A stretch of DNA of 5,876 nucleotides from 2-02-FULL-47-50 sp964479045 (GCA_964479045.1 CAYZJI010000033.1:1-5876); one strand, 5' to 3'. Shown: positions 1 through 5,876, counted from the stretch's first letter. Numbers and translations are program-made. Notes: generated by a model from the letters alone, not told the origin.

Positions 1-51
1 GCTTCCATTCCGTTGATTGGCAAGAATGTAGACACAGGGCTGAAAATCCAT
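1..51 (-). CDS. GIY-YIG nuclease-family protein, N-terminal fragment (runs off the left edge)
   Basis: Only 17 codons are visible, reading MDFQPCVYILANQRNGS. The pattern (V/Y)YIL-A-x-x-x-NG(S/T) is the opening beta strand of the small stand-alone GIY-YIG proteins of the YhbQ/UPF0213 type. In that family it is normally followed by the LYIG(V/I)T segment, which would lie just outside the window. The start is well supported: AAGGAGG sits at 57-63 on the minus strand, 5 bases before the ATG. Family members are usually about 80-100 residues long and carry a single nuclease-like domain; their cellular roles are mostly undefined. The gene has the same orientation as the DUF3999 gene, but 117 bases with two palindromic repeats separate them, so co-transcription is uncertain. 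The fragment is too short to see catalytic residues, so the family call rests on the opening motif plus the strong ribosome binding site. Confidence 0.75.
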   Translation of the reverse strand, partial: MDFQPCVYILANQRNGS

Positions 52-56
52 ATAAA

Positions 57-63
57 CCTCCTT
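57..63 (-). promoter_or_regulatory. Shine-Dalgarno of the GIY-YIG gene
   Basis: The minus strand reads AAGGAGG, then TTTAT, then ATG. This is a full-consensus ribosome binding site with a 5-base spacer. It is the best such site in the window and fixes the start of the truncated gene at the left edge. Confidence 0.85.
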
Positions 64-71
64 GTTTTACC

Positions 72-110
72 TAGATTCCGGATAACGGCTACGCCGTTTC
101 CGGAATGACG
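72..110. repeat. Palindromic intergenic repeat, copy A
   Basis: The left arm 75-89 (ATTCCGGATAACGGC) pairs with the right arm 93-106 (GCCGTTTCCGGAAT) around a 3-base loop, with one bulged T at 83. The outer ends are TAG at 72-74 and GACG at 107-110. On the minus strand the element starts CGTCATTCCGG and ends CCGGAATCTAG. These termini are typical of the short dispersed palindromes found between proteobacterial genes. It lies 9 bases upstream of the Shine-Dalgarno of the GIY-YIG gene, so it would be in that gene's leader if transcription starts further upstream. There is no following T-run in either direction, so it is not a convincing terminator. Confidence 0.8.
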
Positions 111-131
111 AAAATTACTTGATTCTGCTCA

Positions 132-159
132 CCCGTCATCCCGGGCCCGGAATGACGGG
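132..159. repeat. Palindromic intergenic repeat, copy B, just after the DUF3999 stop
   Basis: CCCGTCATCCCGG (132-144) faces CCGGAATGACGGG (147-159) around a two-base centre, with a single C/A mismatch at 140/151. In minus-strand RNA that mismatch becomes a G-U wobble, so the DUF3999 mRNA could form an uninterrupted stem about 9 bases after its stop codon. It shares CGTCAT and CCGG with copy A. It could stabilise the 3' end of the transcript or attenuate transcription. The minus strand shows no U-tract after the stem (TGAGCAG follows), so an intrinsic terminator is not supported. Confidence 0.75.
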
Positions 160-168
160 ATTTTACTA

Positions 169-1608
169 TTAAGACGGATTCATCTGCCGGAAAAGGCGGA
201 AGGACATGAAACCAATAACCAGTACACCACTGACCAGGACAAACCAGAGGAAGATGCGCTGCCACGGAATTTCACGGGAAGGTTCGCGGGCGGAGTCGCC
301 TTTTAATGGAATGGCCGGCCCTAATTTGGCAACGCCGGTGAGGTTAGCCGTTTGTTCATCACCGAGCACACGCATGAGTGCTTCTACCGGCTGGCCGGGT
401 GCATCCGCATCGGCATTGCCATACGCGAGCATATACGGCCCGCGCCCTCTCGCCAGAAAATATAATTCAATCGGCTCCCAGGTGAATTCGAGGGCCGGCA
501 CACCCGAGCCCATGCCGTCTTCTGTACTTACTTCCAGTTGCCAGTAACGATCGGTGGTTGGCCGGATACTGACAGACCCGCCTTCAAGTTGCGTGCCCTG
601 CATGTTAAGCCGGTAAAACATGCCGGTATAATGCGTGCGCCATTCCTGTTTTTTGCCGCTGCGGGATTTGAGCACGGCCTGGACCAGCGTGTTGTCTTCC
701 GGCAGACGAATATTGATCTTGCTGACGGGAAACTGGCCACCGGTATCGAAGAGATAGTGATTGCTGTTTTTCTTTGAAACCGTTCCAGTAACAGAAGATA
801 CATTTAATTGACGTTCGGCACGCATGGCCGTAGTGCTGAAACGCGCACGCACGGCATTGATCCTGATCCCTTCGCTGTCCCCCTGCCAGGTAAACCGCAC
901 ATAACGTTCCGTGCCTGATGGTAATTCAATAATATTTTTCTTCAATTTGTGCCCGCCAAAAACAAGTTCGGACAACCCGGCATTACTCACCAGCATGCCC
1001 CAGCGATTAAGATCGTCTGATTGCTCCAGTGTTACGGTTTTCAGATACCCTTTTTCAGACGGGCCCAGATCAAACTCCAGCGCATCAACATCCTGCTCCA
1101 CCTGACTCAGATCAATCAGGTAACTGTTGAACCCGGAAGCCAGCACAGTGGCCGGATCGTCCTTGTACTTGATGTGCATGATACGGCCATCCTGATTGAT
1201 GGTGACATCCAGTGCGGTCACGGCTGCAGTATCGGCCGCAGAACCCTCCAACGGGAAAAATGGAATGTCCAGCCAGCCGATCGGCACCGGACCTTCTTTC
1301 AGTTCCGGACGGCGTATCGCATGCGGCACGCGTTTCTGCTCCTTGTTGAACACGCGCAGATCACCCAGATCCGGCCGCACCACGGTCTGGTAAACATTCT
1401 CCGGTAATGGCAAACGGTAAATCGCGGCACTGCCATCGGTGATGATTTCATAACCGCTGGCGAAGTCCTTGAGGGTGGATTCTTTGGCGAACGTTGGAGT
1501 TGACCCCAGTATCCATACAGAAATCAAAAAAAACGGGAAGAAGTTTCTTTTGTTGACTGGATACCCGCATGCGCGGGTATGACGATAAATTTTTACATCT
1601 CTACTCAT
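169..1608 (-). CDS. DUF3999 family protein, membrane-anchored and periplasmic
   Basis: The product has 479 residues, close to the usual DUF3999 length of roughly 440-480. Residues 23-35 form a hydrophobic core after K20-R21, and T-F-A at 39-41 is a plausible signal peptidase I site. A long, mainly beta-rich polar region follows. A single C-terminal membrane helix spans about 452-470, with a basic tail (RLFRQ), so most of the protein should lie in the periplasm. The function of the family is unknown. The gene begins 14 bases after the stop of the DUF2339 gene, and these two families recur as neighbours in proteobacteria, which suggests a shared envelope complex. The start is odd: no Shine-Dalgarno is visible, and residues 9-17 (RHTRACGYP) are encoded by a palindromic repeat. 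No other ATG occurs before the signal peptide, and TTG at codon 28 would leave too short and uncharged a signal. The family call is from recall of sequence character and gene context, not from a search. Confidence 0.85.
   Translation of the reverse strand: MSRDVKIYRHTRACGYPVNKRNFFPFFLISVWILGSTPTFAKESTLKDFASGYEIITDGSAAIYRLPLPENVYQTVVRPDLGDLRVFNKEQKRVPHAIRRPELKEGPVPIGWLDIPFFPLEGSAADTAAVTALDVTINQDGRIMHIKYKDDPATVLASGFNSYLIDLSQVEQDVDALEFDLGPSEKGYLKTVTLEQSDDLNRWGMLVSNAGLSELVFGGHKLKKNIIELPSGTERYVRFTWQGDSEGIRINAVRARFSTTAMRAERQLNVSSVTGTVSKKNSNHYLFDTGGQFPVSKINIRLPEDNTLVQAVLKSRSGKKQEWRTHYTGMFYRLNMQGTQLEGGSVSIRPTTDRYWQLEVSTEDGMGSGVPALEFTWEPIELYFLARGRGPYMLAYGNADADAPGQPVEALMRVLGDEQTANLTGVAKLGPAIPLKGDSAREPSREIPWQRIFLWFVLVSGVLVIGFMSFRLFRQMNPS
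1557..1584. repeat. Palindromic repeat, copy C, inside the 5' end of the DUF3999 gene
   Basis: The core ATACCCGC (1561-1568) pairs with GCGGGTAT (1573-1580) around ATGC. Outer ends are CTGG (1557-1560) and GACG (1581-1584). The core fits the spacing ATxCCC-N8-GGGxAT, resembling the neisserial dRS3 repeat (ATTCCC-N8-GGGAAT). On the minus strand it starts CGTCATACC and ends TATCCAG, the same termini as copy A. Unlike copies A and B it falls in a reading frame, encoding residues 9-17 of the DUF3999 product. The hairpin would form about 25 bases after the start codon in that mRNA. Confidence 0.8.
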
Positions 1609-1622
1609 GTGATTCGACGCAA

Positions 1623-4376
1623 TTATTCACTGTGTACACTCTTTGGAGGTAACGGCGAGAAATAACCAATGACCAGCATCAGTATGCCCACGGTAAGGAA
1701 GGACACGATGCGGGTCACGGTGCCACTGTCATCGAGATCGATCATGAACAGTTTGACTACAACCGCCGCCAGCAACACCACACCTACAAACCACAGCTTG
1801 CGGATGCTTCTGGCCGTAGCGAGGCCCATCAGGATAAACGCGGTTAGTGTCCACACAATCGATATGATGGTCTGGAATATGTCTGACTGCAGTATAGAAA
1901 CCAGATCGAACGGCACACCGTAATAGAAATGTACGGCATGGGCCACGACTGAATTCAGCCAGAGGAAACCCATCGCAGCAAGTATCACCATAAGGTAATC
2001 CGGATTCAGGGACTGTACGCCGGGGATGAGGTTACGCTTCCAGTGCATGAGCCAGTCCCACAGGGCCAGCATGCTGAACATGAGGGCGATATCCTGCGGA
2101 TTCAGGATTGGATAATACGGCAATGGATTTGGATCACCTTTGTGGAAACATATTACGACTATCCAGACGGCCAGATAGGTAGCAATGGGTATGATGCCGG
2201 GCCCCAGATACGCGTCCCGGTACGTTTGCAGCGGCCATTTGATCTTGTCACGCATGTACAGCAATTTGTAAATCGCGATCGCGGGCAGCAGTCCCCAGAA
2301 TAATTCATACCAGTTGCGCATGCCTTCAATATAACGGCTGACGGCATTGGCGATGATCCAGGTCGCCATGAACAGATAGGTCCACATCGTGAGGATATGC
2401 CAGTTTGCGAGCAAGGTGCGGTTCCAGTGCCCTTCAGCGCGGTAAAGTAACGCATACTGCACGAGAAACGCTGTGATCCACGCGAGATAGCCGAGGTTAT
2501 GAAATGGATTCACATGGGGTGTATCGACAAACTTCACGAACGCAAACAGGATGATGACCGGCAGCAACAACAGCGGCGGATGGATTGCCGCCTTCCAGCG
2601 CAATGCCTTGGCACTGATGAAGTTCAGCCAGAAACTGGCGGCGATGAACAACAGGGCCATGTTGGATTCATATTGTGGCGGCACGTGGTAATCAATTTCC
2701 ATGAGCCCCGCAGCAAACCACCAGATCAAACCCCAGATCAGGAATACATAATGTGCATCACGTTCACCGGCATGTAACCGATTACCATGCCGGTAAATTT
2801 GCAGGCCGGTAAACAAGGCGCTCAGACTGATCAACACGGAACCCACATAAGCACTGTTCAGAATGGCGATGTTTGCATGTGGATGACCGAGATCAGAAAT
2901 AAACGCGATCGGTGCACCGATTTGCAGCAGGATGCCGAACAGACGTGTAATCAAACGCTGTTGCCGGATACCGATCCATGCAATGCCCGCACCTTCCAGT
3001 GCCCAGGCTGCGGCTGTCCAGCGGCCATCGAGCGCAAACGGAATGGCCAGACTGCCGAAAATAATTCCCAGTGCAAGAAAGGATTCCGTGAGCAGGCGCA
3101 TGCCTTCCACCTGCTTGTTCCAGAGGATTCTGGCCAGCACGATGTACATCGCACCAATAGCAAGTGCGGAGAAGGATTCGCCGTAGGCAAAATCTTCCAC
3201 CAGTTGCGCTTGCAGGGTGAAGCCGACCAGTGGCGTGCCAAACACCAGACTGCCATCGACGAGGCCTTTCAGTTGTGGCGGTTGGCGATGCGCATACAGA
3301 ATGGCAATGGCGACATAGAATAGGAAGAACAGAATCAGGAACGGCTCGGTGGTGTTGAAATGCTCCGGTTGATAGGAACGATATCCCCACAGTGATGCAA
3401 TGACGAACGTGAACACAAAGCCGAGCCAGTTCAACAATCGCCATGATTTATACCACGCGATGCCGAAAATGCCGGCATTCAAAAATGCATAGTAGGTGAA
3501 GAGTGCAACATGATTGCCCGAACCGGATGAAGTGAGTATCGGCGCGAGAAAACCACCCGTGGTGGCAAAAACTGCCAGTGCCATGGAATTCTGCAGTACC
3601 GCCAGAACACCGGAAAAAATCACCAGCGCCAGCATTACAACGAAAGCAAGCCCCAGTGGTAACAGGGAGAAACGTTCCAGCGTCGCCACAAATACGGTGA
3701 TATAGAGTATGCCGATCGCCAGCCCCTGAATAATCAGGGCATATTGCGGTTTGCGATGACGCAAGCGCCAGCCGAACACCAGCAGTCCGATGGCAAATGC
3801 GGCCGTTACGATGAACCAGAATTCCACCGGGAAGACGTGATGCTCCGCCGCGAGTTTCAGTAAGAAGGAAACACCAAAAAGGACGATGATCGCACCGACC
3901 TTGACGACGACATTGCCGGTCGTAAAAAACTTTTTGATGAAATTCGAAACCGGATCACCTTGTGTATCCGGCTGCTGGATGGGATGTTCGCCCGTCGCAT
4001 CACCAAAGCCCGGCTCCGGCGGCAAGAGCGTGACCTCTTCTTCATCTTCCCAACCGGCTTCTGTTTTAACGGAGGCTGCTGCCACTGGGGCCGGTGCTAC
4101 CGCAGGTGGTGCTGTGGTTACAGGTGCTGCCGGTTTTATTTCAGTGGTGGCTTCACTGAATTCCTTTTCAGCAATGGGAGTGGATTTTGTGACGGTCGTA
4201 GTGCTGGTAAGGGAGGATTGCAATACGCTGAATTTATTTTCGAGTTCGAGGATACGATTGCGTTGCTGGATCATCCAGCCAGCGAGCAGGCCGATAAAAA
4301 ATCCAAAGAAGGCCCCGGTGAATTCATCCACCGAGCCGCCTATAAACAACCCGATAAGACTGAAAATGATTTTCAT
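1623..4376 (-). CDS. DUF2339 family large polytopic membrane protein
   Basis: The 917-residue product is typical in length and layout for DUF2339. Residues 1-35 are a glycine-rich hydrophobic segment, probably a helical hairpin. Residues 36-56 form a short charged, coiled-coil-like stretch. Residues 57-145 are a Thr/Pro/Ala-rich linker with an acidic patch (WEDEEE, 109-114). From about residue 153 to near the C-terminus hydrophobic segments follow almost continuously, and I estimate more than 20 membrane helices. Motifs I associate with the family are GGFLAP at 274-279 and WALEGAGIAW at 458-467. It acts in the cytoplasmic membrane; no activity is established and no catalytic motif is evident. 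It is followed 14 bases later by the DUF3999 gene, so the two probably form an operon. The start at 4376 matches the family N-terminus, although the ribosome binding site is weak. The frame is intact across the full length. Calling it a transporter or a polymer-processing protein would be speculation. Confidence 0.9.
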   Translation of the reverse strand: MKIIFSLIGLFIGGSVDEFTGAFFGFFIGLLAGWMIQQRNRILELENKFSVLQSSLTSTTTVTKSTPIAEKEFSEATTEIKPAAPVTTAPPAVAPAPVAAASVKTEAGWEDEEEVTLLPPEPGFGDATGEHPIQQPDTQGDPVSNFIKKFFTTGNVVVKVGAIIVLFGVSFLLKLAAEHHVFPVEFWFIVTAAFAIGLLVFGWRLRHRKPQYALIIQGLAIGILYITVFVATLERFSLLPLGLAFVVMLALVIFSGVLAVLQNSMALAVFATTGGFLAPILTSSGSGNHVALFTYYAFLNAGIFGIAWYKSWRLLNWLGFVFTFVIASLWGYRSYQPEHFNTTEPFLILFFLFYVAIAILYAHRQPPQLKGLVDGSLVFGTPLVGFTLQAQLVEDFAYGESFSALAIGAMYIVLARILWNKQVEGMRLLTESFLALGIIFGSLAIPFALDGRWTAAAWALEGAGIAWIGIRQQRLITRLFGILLQIGAPIAFISDLGHPHANIAILNSAYVGSVLISLSALFTGLQIYRHGNRLHAGERDAHYVFLIWGLIWWFAAGLMEIDYHVPPQYESNMALLFIAASFWLNFISAKALRWKAAIHPPLLLLPVIILFAFVKFVDTPHVNPFHNLGYLAWITAFLVQYALLYRAEGHWNRTLLANWHILTMWTYLFMATWIIANAVSRYIEGMRNWYELFWGLLPAIAIYKLLYMRDKIKWPLQTYRDAYLGPGIIPIATYLAVWIVVICFHKGDPNPLPYYPILNPQDIALMFSMLALWDWLMHWKRNLIPGVQSLNPDYLMVILAAMGFLWLNSVVAHAVHFYYGVPFDLVSILQSDIFQTIISIVWTLTAFILMGLATARSIRKLWFVGVVLLAAVVVKLFMIDLDDSGTVTRIVSFLTVGILMLVIGYFSPLPPKSVHSE

Positions 4377-4465
4377 AACGTAAAATCCGTTTTAATGCTT
4401 GCCAGATAATACCTGATTTTATCCCGGCAGGGCGTGAATTCTGTCACTTAATGGGCCTCAAAAAT

Positions 4466-4511
4466 TCTCTCCCCTCCCCTTGTGGGAGGGGATTAAGGGG
4501 AGGGGGAGGGA
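4466..4511. repeat. C/G-tract intergenic repeat with hairpin and G-quadruplex potential
   Basis: CCCCTCCC (4471-4478) pairs with GGGAGGGG (4484-4491) around CTTGT. A second G-rich segment at 4496-4505 (AGGGGAGGGG) is an alternative partner for 4471-4480, so two mutually exclusive stems are possible. It resembles the dispersed 'CTCTCCCC...GGGGAGAG' intergenic elements seen in many proteobacteria. It sits between the oxyR stop and the DUF2339 start. On the minus strand the stem is followed by AGAGAA and then five Ts, so weak termination after oxyR is possible but not canonical. The rest of the 4377-4549 gap shows no convincing promoter or small gene. Confidence 0.7.
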
Positions 4512-4549
4512 TAATTTCATTCTCCCTGCAAGATAAAGATACAAATAGC

Positions 4550-5449
4550 CTAAAATTGATTTTTATAGTCTTTTATAAACTCCCCCAATAATCTGAATTC
4601 CCGTGCCCGTGTGCTGCCCTTGCGCCAGACCAGGCCGATTTCGCGGTAATTGCCGGACTTCAATGGCCAGGTACGTACCTGGGTATTTTTCAGTATGGAA
4701 GAGCCCAATGCCATTTCCGGAATGAAGCTCACACCGAGGTCGGCATCCACCATCTGGATCAGGGTCAGCAGACTGCTGGCGGTGACATTACTGATCTTGT
4801 CCTGATTGCGCAGCTTGCAGGCGGACAACGCATGATCGCGCAGACAGTGGCCATCCTCCAGCAGCAGGATGCTCTCTTGCGGCAATTGTTCGATGCTGTA
4901 ATTTTCCGGATCGATCAGATGCGTGCCTTTTTTACAGACAAGATAAAAATGATCACGGAACAGTTCCATGGTTTCGACATTTTTTAATTCATAAGGAAGT
5001 GCTATCAGGATTACATCCAGATCGCCCTGCATGAGCCCGGCATAAACCCGATCCGTCATGTCTTCGGTAAGGTACAGTTCCAGTTCAGGATGCGCCTTGC
5101 GCAGTTTGGGCAGCAGTCCCGGCAACAGGAACGGCGCGATGGTGGGAATCACGCCAAGGTTCAAACGACCGGATAACGGCTTGCGGTTCAGCCGGGCGAT
5201 GTCTACCAGTCCGTCCAGATCATTCAGCACCAGCCGTGCCTGCGCCGCCACATCACGTCCGATGCTGGTGATGGTCACATTTTTATTGGTGCGATCCACC
5301 AAGGCTACACCCAGCGTGTTTTCCAGTTCCTGTATGGCCACACTGAAGGCTGGTTGTGACACAAAACAGGCTTTCGCAGCCTTGCCAAAATGCTGGTGCT
5401 TTTCCAATGCCAGGAAATAACGCAACTGTTTGAGGGTCGGGTGGGTCAT
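4550..5449 (-). CDS. oxyR: Hydrogen peroxide-sensing LysR-type regulator OxyR
   Basis: The 299-residue product has the full LysR layout: a winged helix-turn-helix at about residues 5-65 (FGKAAKACFVSQPAFSVAIQ is the recognition region), a linker helix to about 90, then the periplasmic-binding-protein-like sensor domain. C202 lies in LEDGHCLRD and C211 in LSACK. Their spacing of nine matches C199/C208 of E. coli OxyR, whose disulfide switches the protein to its activating form. LNLGVIPTIAPFLLPGLLP at 96-114 also follows E. coli OxyR closely. The start at 5449 gives a normal N-terminus only three residues longer than E. coli. It is divergent from dps across a shared OxyR operator, which fits peroxide control of dps and autoregulation. 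No Shine-Dalgarno precedes the ATG. Length, cysteines and operator all agree, so the assignment is firm. Confidence 0.95.
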   Translation of the reverse strand: MTHPTLKQLRYFLALEKHQHFGKAAKACFVSQPAFSVAIQELENTLGVALVDRTNKNVTITSIGRDVAAQARLVLNDLDGLVDIARLNRKPLSGRLNLGVIPTIAPFLLPGLLPKLRKAHPELELYLTEDMTDRVYAGLMQGDLDVILIALPYELKNVETMELFRDHFYLVCKKGTHLIDPENYSIEQLPQESILLLEDGHCLRDHALSACKLRNQDKISNVTASSLLTLIQMVDADLGVSFIPEMALGSSILKNTQVRTWPLKSGNYREIGLVWRKGSTRAREFRLLGEFIKDYKNQF

Positions 5450-5463
5450 ATTTAATACAATTT

Positions 5464-5469
5464 ATTATA
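5464..5469 (-). promoter_or_regulatory. Probable -10 element of the oxyR promoter
   Basis: The minus strand reads TATAAT, a perfect -10, 14 bases upstream of the oxyR ATG. The -35 position at a 17-base spacing (about 5487-5492, TTTTAA) is poor and lies inside the OxyR operator. That fits repression by bound OxyR. A second perfect minus-strand TATAAT is at 5495-5500, also within the operator, and would give a leader about 31 bases longer. Which one is used cannot be decided from sequence. Confidence 0.5.
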
Positions 5470-5481
5470 GGCCGCTTATCG

Positions 5482-5518
5482 ATAGATTAAAACTATTATA
5501 AACATAGATATTATGCAT
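5482..5518. promoter_or_regulatory. OxyR operator between oxyR and dps
   Basis: The sequence follows ATAG-N7-CTAT-N7-ATAG-N7-GCAT. The first dimer site (5482-5496) matches the OxyR consensus ATAGntnnnanCTAT at every defined base, including the internal T (5487) and A (5491). The spacer 5497-5503 is exactly seven bases. The second site (5504-5518) keeps ATAG, T5509 and A5513 and ends GCAT instead of CTAT, so only two defined bases differ. This is the known footprint of an OxyR tetramer contacting four adjacent major grooves. It lies 68 bases upstream of the dps ATG and 32 bases upstream of the oxyR ATG, and it covers the likely oxyR -35. The expected roles are activation of dps and autorepression of oxyR. 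Confidence 0.88.
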
Positions 5519-5545
5519 TTTTATTATTATCGGCTAACCTTTAAA
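5518..5545 (+). promoter_or_regulatory. Tentative dps promoter adjoining the OxyR operator
   Basis: A weak -35-like TTTTTA (5518-5523) and a -10-like TTTAAA (5540-5545) are separated by 16 bases, with the -35 abutting the operator as at other OxyR-activated promoters. Alternative -10 candidates are TATTAT at 5522-5527 or 5525-5530. None has a good -35, as expected for an activator-dependent promoter. The exact assignment is uncertain. Confidence 0.3.
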
Positions 5546-5570
5546 GTGTCCTTCAACAGAAATTGAAACC

Positions 5571-5579
5571 GGAAAGGAA
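5571..5579 (+). promoter_or_regulatory. Ribosome binding site of dps
   Basis: GGAAAGGAA contains AGGA at 5575-5578, which ends 8 bases before the ATG at 5587. This normal spacing supports that ATG as the dps start. Confidence 0.75.
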
Positions 5580-5586
5580 TACAACT

Positions 5587-5876
5587 ATGAGTATCAATAT
5601 TGGTATCGCCGAAAAAGATCGCAAGGCCATCGCCAAGGGGCTGTCCAAGCTGCTGGCGGACAGTTATACGTTGTATCTGAAAACGCATAACTACCACTGG
5701 AACGTGACCGGCCCGATGTTCAACACCTTGCACCTGATGTTTGAACAGCAATACACAGAACTGGCGTTGGCCGTGGATGCCATTGCCGAGCGTATTCGGG
5801 CACTGGGGGTGTATGCACCCGGCTCGTATAAGGCCTTTGCCGGGCTGACCGACATCAAGGAAGAAACCGGGGTGCC
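5587..5876 (+). CDS. dps: Dps ferritin-like DNA-protection protein, N-terminal part (runs off the right edge)
   Basis: Ninety-six codons are visible, out of about 155-165 in typical Dps proteins. Dps assembles into dodecamers that oxidise Fe(II) with H2O2, store the iron as a mineral and shield DNA. The ferroxidase residues appear at the spacing of E. coli Dps H51/H63/D67/D78/E82: H37 (in NYHWN), H49 (in TLHLM), E53 (a conservative change from Asp), D64 and E68 (in VDAIAER). The N-terminus is short, with K10, R12, K13, K17 and K21 as possible DNA contacts; whether it binds DNA like the longer E. coli tail is unclear. The gene is divergent from oxyR and downstream of a strong OxyR operator, so peroxide induction is expected. 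A minus-strand frame over the same region is its antisense shadow. The family call is secure; the missing part is only beyond the window edge. Confidence 0.95.
   Translation, partial: MSINIGIAEKDRKAIAKGLSKLLADSYTLYLKTHNYHWNVTGPMFNTLHLMFEQQYTELALAVDAIAERIRALGVYAPGSYKAFAGLTDIKEETGV

Noticed and set aside
72..159. A possible two-unit CRISPR array or intrinsic terminator after the DUF3999 gene.
   Set aside because: There are only two unequal palindromes with no equal-length spacers and no cas genes. Neither hairpin is followed by a U-tract on the minus strand.
2787..3323. Plus-strand frame of 178 codons inside the DUF2339 gene.
   Set aside because: It is antisense to well-conserved membrane segments. 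The translation is polar and Gln/Cys-rich with no recognisable domain, so it is a shadow.
169..4376. The DUF2339/DUF3999 pair as part of the OxyR regulon.
   Set aside because: No second OxyR-type ATAG-N7-CTAT site was seen upstream of the DUF2339 gene. The only link is same-strand position downstream of oxyR, across a 173-base gap with a repeat.
3886..4409. Open plus-strand frames of 149-165 codons opposite the start of the DUF2339 gene.
   Set aside because: They mirror the Pro/Ala/Thr-rich linker codons of the real gene on the other strand. Their translations are low-complexity Ser/Gly/Cys-rich with no family resemblance, and they have no ribosome binding site.
4377..4440. Promoter for the DUF2339 operon, with minus-strand -10-like TAAAAT and TATTAT hexamers.
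   Set aside because: No -35 element at 16-18 bases from either hexamer was found, so a promoter cannot be claimed from sequence alone, although one is plausible.
5527..5751. Minus-strand frame of 74 codons over the dps start and operator flank.
   Set aside because: It is the antisense of dps, which has a ribosome binding site, a ferroxidase motif and an operator. A gene here would conflict with the divergent promoter region.

Overview
The window reads as proteobacterial chromosome, most likely gamma- or betaproteobacterial. The grounds are an OxyR/Dps pair with an OxyR operator of the classical E. coli type, a DUF2339/DUF3999 membrane gene pair, and dispersed palindromic repeats of the 'GTCATxCC...GGxATCCAG' kind that are common between proteobacterial genes. 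GC content looks intermediate. The species cannot be named from this sequence.

Layout, left to right. Positions 1-51 hold the first 17 codons of a minus-strand GIY-YIG-type gene that runs off the left edge; it has a perfect Shine-Dalgarno. Positions 72-159 hold two neighbouring palindromic repeats. Positions 169-1608 (minus) encode a DUF3999-family protein with a signal peptide, a periplasmic region and a C-terminal membrane anchor. Its first codons are overlapped by a third palindromic repeat. Positions 1623-4376 (minus) encode a large polytopic DUF2339 membrane protein, 14 bases upstream of the DUF3999 gene and almost certainly co-transcribed with it. The 173-base gap at 4377-4549 carries a C/G-tract repeat with a G-quadruplex pattern on the plus strand. 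Positions 4550-5449 (minus) encode OxyR, with both redox cysteines. The divergent intergenic region at 5450-5586 contains an almost perfect four-element OxyR operator. Position 5587 to the right edge (plus) encodes the N-terminal two-thirds or so of Dps, with an intact ferroxidase site.

How the genes work together. oxyR and dps form a self-contained peroxide-defence module. OxyR senses H2O2 through C202/C211 and is expected to bind the shared operator, activating dps and limiting its own transcription; Dps oxidises and stores iron and protects DNA. The DUF2339/DUF3999 pair is an uncharacterised envelope module that lies on the same strand downstream of oxyR. Whether it has any functional link to oxidative stress cannot be told from the sequence. 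No CRISPR array, rRNA, tRNA, insertion sequence or phage gene was seen. The most interesting points are the OxyR operator, the repeat-derived N-terminus of the DUF3999 protein, and the uncharacterised DUF2339/DUF3999 pair. I did not find convincing evidence for a wholly new system.
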